Origin: Arthrobacter sp. DWC3
Lineage (GTDB): Bacteria; Actinomycetota; Actinomycetes; Actinomycetales; Micrococcaceae
Length of the DNA stretch: 64,000 nt
Direction: 5' to 3'
Assembly (NCBI RefSeq): GCF_002929375.1
Contig: NZ_PJIP01000001.1
Coordinates: 434,001 to 498,000 of the forward strand
Shown here: piece after piece, positions 28,371 to 39,400 of the stretch
How positions within the stretch are numbered: the first letter of the stretch is position 1
How the letters are laid out: each line of letters opens with the position of its first letter
Translations under genes and position numbers: made by a program
The notes under the pieces: model-generated
What the model was told of the DNA's origin: nothing
The model's input: the letters and a program-made list of their open reading frames with translations, nothing else
Database searches by the model: none

Positions 28371-29534
28371 ATGGAGAGCCAACTGCCCACCGCCGATTTC
28401 CTCGGCTTCGAATCCCTCCTCACGACACACGAGCGGGAGAAGCTGCAGGACGTCCGGGACTTCCTCGCCAAGGAGGTCTCGCCGCACGCCGTCGACTGGT
28501 GGAACCGCGCCGAGTTCCCCCACGAGCTGCTGCCGAAGCTCGCCGGACTGCAGCTCAGCACGCCCGTGCAGCAGGGCTACAGCCACCTGTTCAGCGGCAT
28601 GGTGATCGCCGAGCTGACCCGGGCCGACACCTCGATCGCGACGTTCTTCATGGTCCACCACGACCTCTTCGTCGAGGCCCTCCACACCTTCGGCAGCGAG
28701 GACCAGAAGGCGCGGCTCCTGCAGGACGCCATGGACCTGAGGATCACCGGGGCCTTCGCGCTCACGGAGCCGCTGCACGGGTCGGACGTCGCCGGCGGCA
28801 TGGCCACCACGGCCACGCGCGACGGCGACACCTGGGTCGTCAACGGCGCCAAGCGGTGGATCGGCAACGGGACCTTCTGCGACTACATGCTCCTGTGGGC
28901 GCGGGACACGGACACGGGGGGCGTGCGCGGCTTCATCCTCGACGCCACCCTGCCCGGGGTGTCCCGCACAGCCATCGGGAACAAGACGGCACTGCGGACG
29001 GTGCAGAACGCCGACATCGTGCTGCAGGACGTGCGCGTGGCCGAGGCCGACCGCTTCGCCGGGATCGAGTCCTTCGACGACACCCGGCAGCTCCTGCTCG
29101 GCTCCCGGATCCTCGTGGGCTGGCAGGCCGTGGGACAGCAGTTGGCGGCGTTCGACGTCGCCCGGCAGTACGCCGTGGAGCGCCACCAGTTCGGACGGCC
29201 GATCGCCGGGTTCCAGCTGGTCCAGGACCAGCTCGTCACCATGATGGGCAACACCACGGCGAGCCTGGCCGTCATGGCACGTGTCGCCCAGCTGCAGGAG
29301 CAGGGCGTATCGGACATGCCCCAGGCCGCCTTCGCGAAGTCGTACACCACGGCGCGCATGCGGGAGACGGTGGCCCTGGGGCGGGGCATCCTCGGCGGGA
29401 ACGGAATCGTGACGGACTACGGGATGGCCAAGATCTTCGCGGACGCCGAGGCCGTCTACACCTACGAGGGGTCCTACGAGATCAACAGCCTCATCGTGGG
29501 CCGGGCGCTGACGGGGATCTCCGCCTTCGCCTGA
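28371..29534 (+). CDS. Acyl-CoA dehydrogenase
   Basis: 387-aa FAD enzyme. Signatures ALTEPLHGSDVAGGM, WIGNGTFCDYMLLWAR, YAVERHQFGRPIAGFQLVQ and the C-terminal TYEGSYEINSLIVGRALTG, with the catalytic-base Glu in the TYEG region as in the glutaryl-CoA dehydrogenase subgroup. The substrate is probably a short or branched acyl-CoA. Paired with the upstream SDR dehydrogenase. Confidence 0.92.
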   Translation: MESQLPTADFLGFESLLTTHEREKLQDVRDFLAKEVSPHAVDWWNRAEFPHELLPKLAGLQLSTPVQQGYSHLFSGMVIAELTRADTSIATFFMVHHDLFVEALHTFGSEDQKARLLQDAMDLRITGAFALTEPLHGSDVAGGMATTATRDGDTWVVNGAKRWIGNGTFCDYMLLWARDTDTGGVRGFILDATLPGVSRTAIGNKTALRTVQNADIVLQDVRVAEADRFAGIESFDDTRQLLLGSRILVGWQAVGQQLAAFDVARQYAVERHQFGRPIAGFQLVQDQLVTMMGNTTASLAVMARVAQLQEQGVSDMPQAAFAKSYTTARMRETVALGRGILGGNGIVTDYGMAKIFADAEAVYTYEGSYEINSLIVGRALTGISAFA

Positions 29535-29542
29535 CCCTGCCG

Positions 29543-29558
29543 CGGCGGCGAGCCGCCG
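29543..29558 (+). terminator. Short GC hairpin after the acyl-CoA dehydrogenase gene
   Basis: CGGCGGC-GA-GCCGCCG, 8 bp past the stop. Minimal loop and no clear T-run, so only a possible terminator. The remaining gap to ppc (29559-29794) shows nothing else I can support. Confidence 0.35.
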
Positions 29559-29794
29559 TCGTTCCTGGCTTCCGGGCGCTGCACGGCGCGTCGGACCGCG
29601 ACACGCCGCACTCGGTGCTCCCGGCGGTCGACACCCGGGAACGGCGGCGGGAGTCGCCTCGCAGCGCGGGCGCCCCCGGTCACATGACGGACGGGGTGAG
29701 GCGCCCGCCACATTACTGGGTAGTATCCCAACAGCAATCCGTCGTATCCAGTGCCGCATACGCCCCGTTTTCCATGCCCTGAAAGCAGGCCGTT

Positions 29795-32638
29795 GTGACA
29801 GTGCCCCTCGAAGTGTCCCCTCTGCAGGCCGCCGACCCCTTCGGCGGTGCCGCGGGTGACCTCAGCTCCGACCTCCGCGCCGACGTGCGCCGCGTCAGCA
29901 CGCTGCTCGGCGAATCGCTCGTGCGGCAGCACGGGCAGGAACTCCTCGACCTCGTGGAGCGCGTCCGGCGGCTGACCAAGCAGTCCAAGGAAGCGGGCAC
30001 CGGTGCCGACGCCGGGGAGCGGGCCGCGCTCACGGAGCAGGTCCGGGAGCTGCTCGCCGCCCTCCCCATCGACCGGGCCACCGAACTGGTCCGGGCCTTC
30101 GCCGCCTACTTCCACCTCGCCAACGCCGCGGAGCAGGTGCACCGCGTCCGCGGGCTGCGGACGCGGTCGGAGGAGGACGGCTGGCTGGCGCAGACCGTGT
30201 CGCGCATCGCGGCCGACGCCGGCCCCCAGGCCCTCGCCGACGTGGTGCAGGCCCTCGACGTCCGTCCCGTGTTCACGGCCCACCCCACCGAGGCCTCCCG
30301 CCGCTCCGTGCTGGACAAGCTGCGGCGCCTCTCCGACATCCTCGCGGACACGACGGCCGAGGGCTCGCAGCAGCGGCGCCGCCAGGACCGGCGGCTCGCC
30401 GAGGTGATCGACCTGATCTGGCAGACGGACGAGCTGCGCCAGGTGCGGCCCACGCCCATCGACGAGGCCCGCAACGCCATCTACTACCTCGGCGACATCC
30501 TCACCACCTCCATGCCCGAACTGCTCGAGGACCTTTCGGACCTCCTGGCCGAGCACGGCGTCGCCCTGCCGGCCGAGGGTGCGCCGCTGCGGTTCGGATC
30601 CTGGATCGGCGGTGACCGCGACGGCAATCCGAACGTCACGGCGGCCGTCACCCGGGAGATCCTGCAGATCCAGAACCAGCAGGCCGTCCGGATCGCCATC
30701 CACTTCATCGACCGGCTGATCTCGTCGCTGTCCTCGTCGACGGCGATCGTCGCGGCGTCCGAGGACCTGACCGCGTCCATCGAGCGCGATCTCGCCAACC
30801 TGCCGCGGCTCGACAAGCGGGTCCTCGAACTCAATGCGCAGGAGCCCTACCGGCTCAAGCTCACCTGCGTGAAGGCGAAGCTCCTCAACACCGCGGCCCG
30901 CGTGCAGAACCAGACGGCGCACGAGCCCGGGCGCGACTACAACACCACTGCCCAGGTGCTGGCGGACCTCCGGCTCGTCGGCGACTCCCTCCGGCAGCAC
31001 GCGGCGGGACTCGCAGCGGACGGCGCGCTCGCCACGGCGTCGCGCGTCATCTCCTCCTTCGGCCTGCACCTGGCCACCCTCGACGTCCGGGAACACGCGG
31101 ACATGCATCACGACGTCATCGCCCAGCTGACCGACCGCCTCGGCGAACTGGACGTGCCCTACCTCGAGCTGACGCGCGGGGACCGCCTCCGGGCGCTGTC
31201 CCGCGAGCTCGCATCCCGCCGTCCACTCGCCACCATCGACCCGCCGCTCGACGACGGCGCGCGGCGCACGTTCGACGTCTTCCGCGAGATCGCCTCGGCG
31301 CTGGAGACCTACGGCCCCGACGTCGTCGAGACCTACATCGTGTCCATGACCCGTGGGGCGGACGACGTCCTCGCACCGGTGGTGCTGGCGCGGGAGGCGG
31401 GACTGGTCGACGTCGTCGGCGACGGGTCCGGCGGCCCCGACTCCGGGGCGTTCGCGAAGATCGGGTTCGCGCCGCTCCTCGAGACGGTGGACGAGCTCCG
31501 CGTCTCCGCCGAGATCGTGGACACCCTCCTCTCCGACCCGACGTACCGCGAGGTGGTGCGCCTGCGCGGGGACCTGCAGGAGGTCATGCTCGGCTATTCG
31601 GATTCCAACAAGGAGTCGGGCGTGCTCACGAGCCTGTGGGAGATCCACAAGACCCAGCGTCGCCTGCGCGACGTCGCCGCGAAGCACGGCGTCCGCCTCC
31701 GCCTGTTCCACGGCCGCGGGGGATCGGTGGGCCGCGGTGGCGGACCCACGTACGACGCCATCCTCGCCCAACCCAACGGCGTGCTCGAGGGCGAGATCAA
31801 GTTCACCGAGCAGGGCGAGGTCATCAGCGACAAGTACTCGCTGCCGGCCCTGGCCCGCGAGAACCTCGAACTCTCACTCGCCGCCGTCATGCAGGGCTCG
31901 GCACTGCACCGCACGCCCCGCACGTCCGACGACGATCGCGGCCGCTGGGCCGAGGTCATGGAGACCGTGTCCGACGCCGCGTTCGCCCGGTACCGGTCCC
32001 TGATCGACCACGAGGACCTGCCCGCCTACTTCCTCGCCTCGACGCCGGTGGAGCAGCTCGGCTCCCTCAACATCGGCTCGCGTCCGTCGAAGCGCCCCGA
32101 CTCCGGAAGCGGCCTCGGCGGCCTCCGTGCCATCCCGTGGGTGTTCGGGTGGACGCAGTCGCGGCAGATCGTCCCGGGCTGGTTCGGCGTCGGCTCCGGA
32201 CTGCGCGCCGCACGGGAGGCGGGCCACGGCGAGCTCCTCACGGAGATGCTCGACCGCTGGCACTTCTTCCGCACCGTGGTCTCGAACGTCGAGATGACGC
32301 TCGCGAAGACCGACCTCGAGATCGCCGCGCACTACGTCGAGGCCCTGGTACCCGGCGAACTGCAGCACCTGTTCGGCGTGATCCGCGAGGAGTACGAGCT
32401 GACCCTGGCCGAGATCCGCCGGCTGACCGGCGAGCACGAGCTGCTCGACAACCAGCCCGTCCTCAAGCGGTCGCTGGCGGTCCGCGACCAGTACCTCGAC
32501 CCGATCTCCTACCTCCAGGTCGAGCTGCTGCGCCGCGTGCGGGCCGAGTCCGACGGCGGCCGGCCCGACGAGCAGATCCAGCGGGCCATGCTGATCACCA
32601 TCAACGGCGTCGCAGCGGGGATGCGCAACACGGGCTGA
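29795..32638 (+). CDS. ppc: Phosphoenolpyruvate carboxylase
   Basis: 947 aa, normal length. Anaplerotic enzyme converting PEP and bicarbonate to oxaloacetate. The catalytic His is in [15 protein letters not shown] near residue 163; other motifs are [28 protein letters not shown] and [14 protein letters not shown] near 640-655. The C-terminal end MRNTG is canonical. GTG start with a weak RBS. Confidence 0.97.
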   Translation: MTVPLEVSPLQAADPFGGAAGDLSSDLRADVRRVSTLLGESLVRQHGQELLDLVERVRRLTKQSKEAGTGADAGERAALTEQVRELLAALPIDRATELVRAFAAYFHLANAAEQVHRVRGLRTRSEEDGWLAQTVSRIAADAGPQALADVVQALDVRPVFTAHPTEASRRSVLDKLRRLSDILADTTAEGSQQRRRQDRRLAEVIDLIWQTDELRQVRPTPIDEARNAIYYLGDILTTSMPELLEDLSDLLAEHGVALPAEGAPLRFGSWIGGDRDGNPNVTAAVTREILQIQNQQAVRIAIHFIDRLISSLSSSTAIVAASEDLTASIERDLANLPRLDKRVLELNAQEPYRLKLTCVKAKLLNTAARVQNQTAHEPGRDYNTTAQVLADLRLVGDSLRQHAAGLAADGALATASRVISSFGLHLATLDVREHADMHHDVIAQLTDRLGELDVPYLELTRGDRLRALSRELASRRPLATIDPPLDDGARRTFDVFREIASALETYGPDVVETYIVSMTRGADDVLAPVVLAREAGLVDVVGDGSGGPDSGAFAKIGFAPLLETVDELRVSAEIVDTLLSDPTYREVVRLRGDLQEVMLGYSDSNKESGVLTSLWEIHKTQRRLRDVAAKHGVRLRLFHGRGGSVGRGGGPTYDAILAQPNGVLEGEIKFTEQGEVISDKYSLPALARENLELSLAAVMQGSALHRTPRTSDDDRGRWAEVMETVSDAAFARYRSLIDHEDLPAYFLASTPVEQLGSLNIGSRPSKRPDSGSGLGGLRAIPWVFGWTQSRQIVPGWFGVGSGLRAAREAGHGELLTEMLDRWHFFRTVVSNVEMTLAKTDLEIAAHYVEALVPGELQHLFGVIREEYELTLAEIRRLTGEHELLDNQPVLKRSLAVRDQYLDPISYLQVELLRRVRAESDGGRPDEQIQRAMLITINGVAAGMRNTG

Positions 32639-32656
32639 TCGCCGTCCGCGCTGTTC

Positions 32657-32686
32657 CTCCCACTCCTCGCTCCCGAAGAGTGGGAG
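32657..32686. terminator. Hairpin 1 between ppc and the TspO-like gene
   Basis: CTCCCACTC and GAGTGGGAG arms with a 12-nt loop. Confidence 0.6.
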
Positions 32687-32697
32687 CGGCCGGTCAT

Positions 32698-32725
32698 TCC
32701 CACTGCTGAGGCCCCAGCAGTGGGA
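32698..32725. terminator. Hairpin 2 between ppc and the TspO-like gene
   Basis: Perfect 11-bp stem TCCCACTGCTG/CAGCAGTGGGA with a 6-nt loop, in a convergent intergenic region. It shares the TCCCACT motif with hairpin 1 twelve bases away. Confidence 0.75.
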
Positions 32726-32743
32726 GGAAGCCCTGGGGGCAGG

Positions 32744-34027
32744 CTAGTAGCGCGACTCCTCGTAGTCGTCCCCGGTGAGGTCGATCGGCTCCCGCTGGGC
32801 ATCCTCCTGGGCGCGCAGCCAGCGCCGGTAGGCGTGGTCCACCCGGTGCCGGCGCGAGCCCGCGGTGATGAGCAGCAGGAAGATGGCGAGGGCCGCCACG
32901 AACGCGACGTTCACCGCGAACGGCTGCCCGAGCAAGCGCTCGACGGCGATCCACAGCAGCCCCCAGGACGTGGCGGCGGCGACGGCGAGGCGGCCGCGGT
33001 CGGTCGAGCAGATCACGGCGGCCGTCATGAGGACCGCGACGATCCCGAGGATGGCCCACCCCCTGCCTCCCCAGCCGAAGAGGTCGACGCCGCCGGCGGT
33101 GAGGACCGCCCCGGCGTTGGCCGCCGCTGCCACGAGCACCCATCCGAGGTAGAGGCCGAGCGGCGTATCCACGAGGGCGCCCTCGAGCCGCGTCTCTGCG
33201 GGGTGGTCGTTCATGGTCCGGACGGCCGTGAGGAGGGTGAAGAAGAGCAGCATGATCACCACGAGGCTCAGCGTCAGCAGGCCGGCCTGGGCGCAGAGAA
33301 TCCAGGCGACATTTAGGAGCATCGATGCGGCGACGATCCAGCCCAGGCGCCGCTGGCGTTCCGTCCGGCGCTGGGACGGCAGCCACTGGAAGACCGTGTA
33401 GGCCATGAGCCCCGCGTAGATGACGCTCCAGATGGAGAAGGCGGACGACGACGGCGCGAGCAGCGTCGCATCCGGAGCGAACAGGCCGCCCGCAGCATCC
33501 CTGATCGACGGACCGCCGAAGGCGCCGACTCCCGCGGCCGAGCCGACGATGCACGCCATGGCACAGAGGGTGACGACGATCTGCCGCACGATGTCCTGAT
33601 CCCAGGTGCCCACGTGGCGTGCGGCGGCGGTGCTGCCGCGACGGGCGGCCCTGTACGTCGCATCCGCGGCGGCGCTCGCCTTCTCGGCCGCGATGCGGAG
33701 TCGGTCGGAAGAGCCTGCGCCGCCGATGCCGTCCGGACTGGAGCCGCGATTCCAGCCGGCTCTGGCACCGCTCGAACGATCATCCCTCGAAGCGGCGCCG
33801 CTCGATCCGGCTTCCCGCACGCGGAGGTCACCGAATCCGGTCCCGCCACCGGGACCGGACGGGTGGTCGTCGCGCGGGGCCGCGGCGCGGGGCTGCGCCG
33901 CGCGCAGGCGGTCGAGAACGCTGGCCGTGCCGGCGGGCGGCTCGGCCGCGGGTGTCCGACGGGCGATCGTCGGCGGCCGGAGCGGCTTCTCAGGAAGCCG
34001 GGGTCCCGGGGTCTTCGGGGTGCTCAT
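32744..34027 (-). CDS. TspO/tryptophan-rich sensory-like membrane protein with a long cytoplasmic N-terminus
   Basis: 427 aa. A disordered, Arg/Gly/Pro-rich N-terminus (about 1-145) is followed by some eight hydrophobic segments. FSIWSVIYAGLMAYTVFQWL matches the TspO/tryptophan-rich sensory protein signature, then LNVAWILCAQAG and YLGWVLVAAAANAGAVL. Role unknown (TspO proteins bind tetrapyrroles). Its 5' end overlaps the upstream DedA gene by 38 bp. Confidence 0.8.
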   Translation of the reverse strand: MSTPKTPGPRLPEKPLRPPTIARRTPAAEPPAGTASVLDRLRAAQPRAAAPRDDHPSGPGGGTGFGDLRVREAGSSGAASRDDRSSGARAGWNRGSSPDGIGGAGSSDRLRIAAEKASAAADATYRAARRGSTAAARHVGTWDQDIVRQIVVTLCAMACIVGSAAGVGAFGGPSIRDAAGGLFAPDATLLAPSSSAFSIWSVIYAGLMAYTVFQWLPSQRRTERQRRLGWIVAASMLLNVAWILCAQAGLLTLSLVVIMLLFFTLLTAVRTMNDHPAETRLEGALVDTPLGLYLGWVLVAAAANAGAVLTAGGVDLFGWGGRGWAILGIVAVLMTAAVICSTDRGRLAVAAATSWGLLWIAVERLLGQPFAVNVAFVAALAIFLLLITAGSRRHRVDHAYRRWLRAQEDAQREPIDLTGDDYEESRY

Positions 34028-34625
34028 GCGCTGTGGAGGCCTTCCGGTGCTTCTTCACGGCGAGGGTTGCCGCCGTGATGGCTCCCACCAGCGTACCGAC
34101 CGCCATTCCGAGCAGCGCGCTGACGCCGGCGGGCAGCCCGGTGGATGCTCCCGCGACGAAGCCGAGCCCGATGAGCCATGCGGTCCACAGCACCCCGCCG
34201 CCGGCTGCGGCGAGCATGAACGGGCGGACGGGCAGCTCGGCGATACCCGCCGCCGCCACGCTCGCGGTGCGCCCGCCGGGCAGGAACCGGACGGCCACGA
34301 CGGCGGCGTAGGTGGGCGAGGTGCCGGCCTTCTCGATGGCGTTGCGGAGGCCGCGGTGGATGGCGCGGCCCCACCGGAAGCGGTCGAGGAAGTGGGTGAG
34401 CCGGCGCCGGAACAGCAGGAAGATCGCCACGTCGCCGATCCAGCTCCCGGCGAACGTGGTGAGGACGGCGAAGGGGAGCAGGAGCCTGCTGTGGGCCGAC
34501 ATGGTGCCGGCGCCGATCACGAGGAGCTCCGAGGGCACCACGGGAAGTACGACGTCGACGACGATGACGGCGAACATGACGAGGAGGTAGAGCGGTGCTG
34601 GGATGTCCGTGCCGGGCAGGTCCAC
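33990..34625 (-). CDS. DedA-family (VTT domain) membrane protein
   Basis: 211 aa. VTT-domain features: VVLPVVPSELLVIGAGTMSA (here replacing the FENxxPPxPxE-like loop), FAGSWIGDVAIFLLFRR, VAVRFLPGGRTASVAAAGIA and hydrophobic spans. DedA proteins support membrane lipid/undecaprenyl-phosphate trafficking. GTG start; the 3' end overlaps the TspO-like gene by 38 bp. Confidence 0.86.
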   Translation of the reverse strand: MDLPGTDIPAPLYLLVMFAVIVVDVVLPVVPSELLVIGAGTMSAHSRLLLPFAVLTTFAGSWIGDVAIFLLFRRRLTHFLDRFRWGRAIHRGLRNAIEKAGTSPTYAAVVAVRFLPGGRTASVAAAGIAELPVRPFMLAAAGGGVLWTAWLIGLGFVAGASTGLPAGVSALLGMAVGTLVGAITAATLAVKKHRKASTAHEHPEDPGTPAS

Positions 34626-34683
34626 CCTGCAAATCTACCGTCCGGTCAGCATCTCCGGTCCGGACGGCCCGGGATTGCGGAGG

Positions 34684-35598
34684 TCAGGCGAACCCGCTGA
34701 GCGTGAGGCCGGACTCGAACTGCCGGTCCGCGCCGGTCAGCGGGTCGCGGAACGCGATGCTGTGCGCGAGCAGCTGCAGCGGCCGCGCGTAGTCGTCCGG
34801 AGCCTGCGGGTGGAGCACGGGGTAGAACGGGTCGTTGACGATGCCGAGTCCGAGGGAGGCCATGTGCAGCCTCAACTGGTGGGTCTTGCCGGTGTGCGGC
34901 TGAAGCCGGTACAGCCCCCGGTCCTCGCGCTGCTCGAGCAGGCTGACCGTGGTGTGCGTGTTCGCCGGCCCTTCCACCTCCTGCGCCAGGAGGTAGGTGC
35001 GTGACTTCACGATCCGGCTCCGTACGTCGAGCGGCTCCGTGTCCAGGTGCAGCTCGGGCCGCACCGGGGCCACCGCCCGGTACTCCTTGCTGATGCGCCG
35101 GTTCTCGAAGAGCAGCTGGTACGCGCCGCGCGTCTCGGGCTCGACGGAGAACATGAGGATGCCTGCCGTCATGCGGTCCAGGCGGTGCATGGGGATGAGG
35201 TCCGGGAGGTCCAGTTCCACGCGCAGCCGGACCAGGGCGGACTCCGCCACGTACATGCCACCCGGGGTGGTGGGCAGGAAGTGCGGCTTGTCGACGACGA
35301 GCAGGTGCTCGTCCCGGTGCAGCACGGACAGCTCCACCGGGAGCCGGTCCTCGACCGGGAGTTCCCGGTAGTACCAGACGAAGGTGTGCTCGCCGAGCGG
35401 CGTGGTCCGTGAGAGGATCTCGCCGCCGAGCGCCACCACCTCGCCGCGGTCGAAGCGTTCGCCGATGCCGTCGGGGTCCACGTGGTCGAACCGGTCGAGG
35501 ATGTACTCGAGCGCCGTCTCCCAGGGGCCCTCGGCGGGCAGCCGCAGCCGGGTCGCGTTGACGCCGTTGCGCACGGGCAGGGGGGACCGCATCGCCAT
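34684..35598 (-). CDS. RluA-family pseudouridine synthase
   Basis: 304 aa. Catalytic motif PMHRLDRMTAGIL holds the Asp nucleophile; LLVVDKPHFLPTTPGG, SKEYRAV and HTGKTHQLRLHMASLG are family blocks. Target base (rRNA or tRNA) cannot be read from sequence. ATG with GGTGAGG upstream. Confidence 0.9.
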   Translation of the reverse strand: MAMRSPLPVRNGVNATRLRLPAEGPWETALEYILDRFDHVDPDGIGERFDRGEVVALGGEILSRTTPLGEHTFVWYYRELPVEDRLPVELSVLHRDEHLLVVDKPHFLPTTPGGMYVAESALVRLRVELDLPDLIPMHRLDRMTAGILMFSVEPETRGAYQLLFENRRISKEYRAVAPVRPELHLDTEPLDVRSRIVKSRTYLLAQEVEGPANTHTTVSLLEQREDRGLYRLQPHTGKTHQLRLHMASLGLGIVNDPFYPVLHPQAPDDYARPLQLLAHSIAFRDPLTGADRQFESGLTLSGFA

Positions 35599-35631
35599 CA
35601 GTGCCTCACCGGCCCGTTCCCGTCCATCTGG

Positions 35632-36450
35632 TCAGGGTAGTGCCGCGTCGGACGTGGCTTCCAATCGCGGCTGGCAGTGTGGGCAGTAGTACAGCTCCCG
35701 CAGCTCGGTCTCCTTGTCCCCGAGCTGCTCGAGGGCCACGGGTGTTCCGCAGCGCAGGCACCCGCGCCGTGACCGCCCGTAGACCCAGAGCGTGTTGCCG
35801 CGCAGCTGCCCCGTGGTGGCCCGGGTGCTGCGCATCTTGTTGGCCTCGAGGAGCTTCTTCGACAGCTCGACCATGCGCGGCAGGTTGCGGACCTCGCCCG
35901 TGGGCGTGAGCGGATGGACACCGGCCAGGAAGCACAGCTCGCACCGGTAGACGTTGCCGATCCCGGCGAGGTTCCGCTGGTCGAGCAGGGCCAGGCCGAT
36001 GGGCCGTTCGGGCTGCTCCAGCAGCCGGCGCAGCGCCTCGTCGGGGTCCCAGTCGGGCCCGAGCAGGTCCGGTCCGAGGTACCCCACGGCCTCCTCCTCC
36101 TCGGCGCGCGCGATCACGCGGAGGAACCCGAGTTCGAACCCTACGACGACGGCGTCCTCCGTCTCGAGGATGCACCGCGCCTTGAAGGCGGGTCGGCGCC
36201 ACTTCTCCCCGTGGGCGTAGACGTGCCAGAGCCCCTCCATCTTGAGGTGCGAGTGGATGTCCCAGCCGTCGTCGCCCCCGCCGCGGATCAGGAGGTGCTT
36301 GCCGCGGGCGACGGCCTCCTGCACGGTGTCCCCGGTGAAGTCCACGGTGGCGAACTTGGGCACGCGGATGTCGCAGCGTGTCAGCACCTTCCCCGCGAGG
36401 GCACGGTGCAGCTCGCGGGCTGCCCGCCAGACGGTGTCCCCCTCAGGCAC
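35632..36450 (-). CDS. nei: Fpg/Nei-family DNA glycosylase (endonuclease VIII-like)
   Basis: 272 aa. Begins PEGDTVWRAAREL: Pro2 nucleophile and Glu3, with the Nei-like EGDT. Conserved Lys in GKHLLIRG, NxYRCE string GIGNVYRCELCF, and the zinc finger CLRCGTP ... CPHCQ. Base-excision repair of oxidised pyrimidines. The GTG start overlaps the lhr stop by 8 bp, so coupled. Confidence 0.93.
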   Translation of the reverse strand: MPEGDTVWRAARELHRALAGKVLTRCDIRVPKFATVDFTGDTVQEAVARGKHLLIRGGGDDGWDIHSHLKMEGLWHVYAHGEKWRRPAFKARCILETEDAVVVGFELGFLRVIARAEEEEAVGYLGPDLLGPDWDPDEALRRLLEQPERPIGLALLDQRNLAGIGNVYRCELCFLAGVHPLTPTGEVRNLPRMVELSKKLLEANKMRSTRATTGQLRGNTLWVYGRSRRGCLRCGTPVALEQLGDKETELRELYYCPHCQPRLEATSDAALP

Positions 36451-39400
36451 GGATCCTCAGTCCCTTCGGCGTGGAGTGGAAGCCGGCGTCGGCCAGCGCC
36501 CGGCCGATGTCCGTGTCCAGGATCTCCCCGCCGTTCACCTTCTCGAGGGCCATCTTGTCCGCGGCGCCACGCCGGATGATCGTGACCAGGGACAGGGCGG
36601 CCGCGCGCAGTACCGCGGCGTCCTCGGTGAAGGTCAGCAGGGTCTTCCCGCCGCGCTCCACGTAGAGGGCGAGCGCTCCGTCCACGAGGACCACGAGAGC
36701 GCCCGCCTTCCGCCCGGCCCGGTGCCCGCCGTCGGCCTGGGGCCAGGTCAGCGCGGCCCCGTAGGGGTTGGCGGGATCGGTGGCCGCGAGGGCGACGGCC
36801 TTCAGGGGAGGTGTCTCGCCGCCGAGGACGTCCTGCGCCGTGGGCAGCTGGTTGTCGGCGCTGAACGAGCGCAGCCGGTCCACCGTGGCGGGCACGGCGA
36901 ACTGGGCGGCCCCGAGGTGCTCGATGAAGTAGCCGCGCCGGCACCGGCCCATCTCCTCGAGGCGTGCCAGCACCTTGTACATGAGGCCGAACCCGCCGGG
37001 GATGCCCTCCTGGCCCACGGCGCCGCGCGTGACCACCCCGTAGCGGTCGAGCAGCAGTTCCGCCGTGGCGTGGGCGTGCAGCGTCGTTTCCGCTTCGACC
37101 CCGGGCAGCATGTTCCAGCGGCCGGCGGCGAGGGGAGGGGTGGGCCGCTGGTAGCTGCCGCCGTCGTCTCCCGCCACACTCAGGCGCATCGACGCCCCGG
37201 TGAGGGACTTGCCGGGCGCGCGGCCCAGCCGCCCTGCCCGCGACGTCCGGGCCCGGGCCGGCACCGGCTTCTGCTTGTGCGCGGTCTTGCCGTGGGCGAG
37301 GAGCGCGCGCACGGGCGTGAAGGTGTCGTTGCTGATCCGGCCCGCCCACACGAGGTCCCACAGGGCGGTGACGACGGCGGTGTCGGGGGTGGCGTCCTGC
37401 ACGTCGAGCAGGTTGGTGAGCTGCCGCAGGAAGAACCCGCCACCGCCGGCCAGCAGGTCGAGCAGCGCCGTGTGCAGGGCGGTCGGTTCGAACGTCGGAT
37501 CCGGGCGCAGGGTCAGGGACGCGTTCTCGGCGAGGTGCAGCGCGATCCAGCCGTCGTTGCCCGCGAGGGACCCGGCTCCGGACCACAGCACCTCCCCGGT
37601 GGCCGTCAGCTCGTCGAGCATCGCCGGGGCGTAGTTGGCCACGCGCTGCGCGAGGATGAGCGGCTCCCACGCCGAGGCGGGGATCGGCACGCCGGAGAGC
37701 TGGTCGATGACCGTGATCACGCCGTCCAGTCCGCGCAGGCTGGAGCCGATGTGCTGCCACGCGGGCAGGAACCGGCCGTACGCGGCCGGGTCGACGGGCT
37801 CCACCTCCTGCCGCAGGGCGGCCAGGGAGCGGCGGCGCAGGCGGCGGAGCACCTCGGCGTCGCACCACTCGCTCGCGGCGGGCGCATGCACGGTGATGGT
37901 GCCCGGGGCGGCGCCGGAGGCGGCCGAGATGTCGAGGACGGGCACCGACTCCGCGGGGCGGAACTCGCCCTCCACCACGCGGCCCGCACCTGCGAGGCGC
38001 TGCAGCGCTCCGGCGACGACGGCGACGCCGAGGCCCAGCCGGGCAGCGGCCTCGGCGGCGGTGAACGGGCCGTGCGTGCGCGCGTAGCGGCCCACGAGGT
38101 CCCCGAGCGGGTCGTCGACGGGTTCGATGAACGCCAGCGGGATGCCCATGGGCAGCGGGACGCCGAGGGCGTCGCGCAGGCGGGCCGCGTCCTCGACGGC
38201 CGAGATCCGCTCGACGCCGGCGATGTGCACGGTCAGCGCACGGTTCGCCTTCACCAGGGCCGCGACGTGACGGCCCACGACCTCGAGGGAGGCACGGCCG
38301 GTGACCGGGGCGGGGGAGACGGCCATGAGTGCCTCGTCGGAGGCATCCTCAGCGGGGGACGACCCGAAGGACGACGCGAAGGCCGCGTCCGCGGACCTGC
38401 CGTCCGGACCCGTGGCGGCCTCGACGGCTGCGGGCTGCTCGTCCGCCGGGGCCTCGAGCCGTTCGGCGATCTCCTCGACGGTGAGCGGTCCGAGCAGGCG
38501 CAGCAGGTCCGCGACCCCCTCGAGCCCGCGTGCCAGGCGGTCCGGCCGGAGGCGCTGCAGTTCGAGTTCCGTCTCGGCGATGACGCGGGCGTCGAGCAGC
38601 TCCCGCAGCTCGGCCCGGCCGAGGAGCTCGTTGAGGAGCGTGGGGTCGAGCGAGAGCGCGGCGGCCCGGCGTTCGGCCAGCGGGGAATCGCCCTCGTAGA
38701 GGAAGGACGCCACGTAGCCGAACAGCATGGACCGCGCGAACGGCGAGGGCTGCTGCGTGGTGACCTCGACGATGCGCAGTTCACGGCGCTCGATGGAGGC
38801 GGCGAGCTCCTTCAGCGCGGGCAGGTCGTAGACGTCCTGCAGGCATTCACGCACCGTCTCGAGCACGATCGGGAACGTCGGGTACTTCTTGGCGACGTCG
38901 AGCAGCTGCGCCGAGCGCTGCCGCTGCTGCCACAGGGGCGTGCGCTTGCTCGGGTTCTGGCGCGGCAGGAGCAGGGCACGCGCGGCGCACTCCCGGAACC
39001 GGGAGGCGAACAGCGCGGACCCGCCCACCTCTGCGGTGACGATGCCGTCGAGCTCCTCGGGGTCGAACAGGAAGAGGTCCGCGCCGGGCGGTTCGTCCTC
39101 CATGAGCGGCACCCGCAGCACGATGCCGTCGTCGGACGCCATCGCGGCGCCGTCCATGCCGTAGCGCTGCTCGAGCCGTGCCCCGACGGCGAGCGCCCAC
39201 GGTGCGTGCACGGGCATGCCGAAGGGGCTGTGCAGCACCACGCGCCAGTCGCCCAGTTCGTCGTGGAAGCGCTCGACCACGAGCGTCCGGTCACTCGGCA
39301 CCACCTCGGTGGCCTCGCGCTGCTCGGTCAGGTAGGTGATGAGGTTGCCGGAGGCCCACGCGTCGAGGCCGATCCTCTCGCACCGCTCCTGCGCCTTCTC

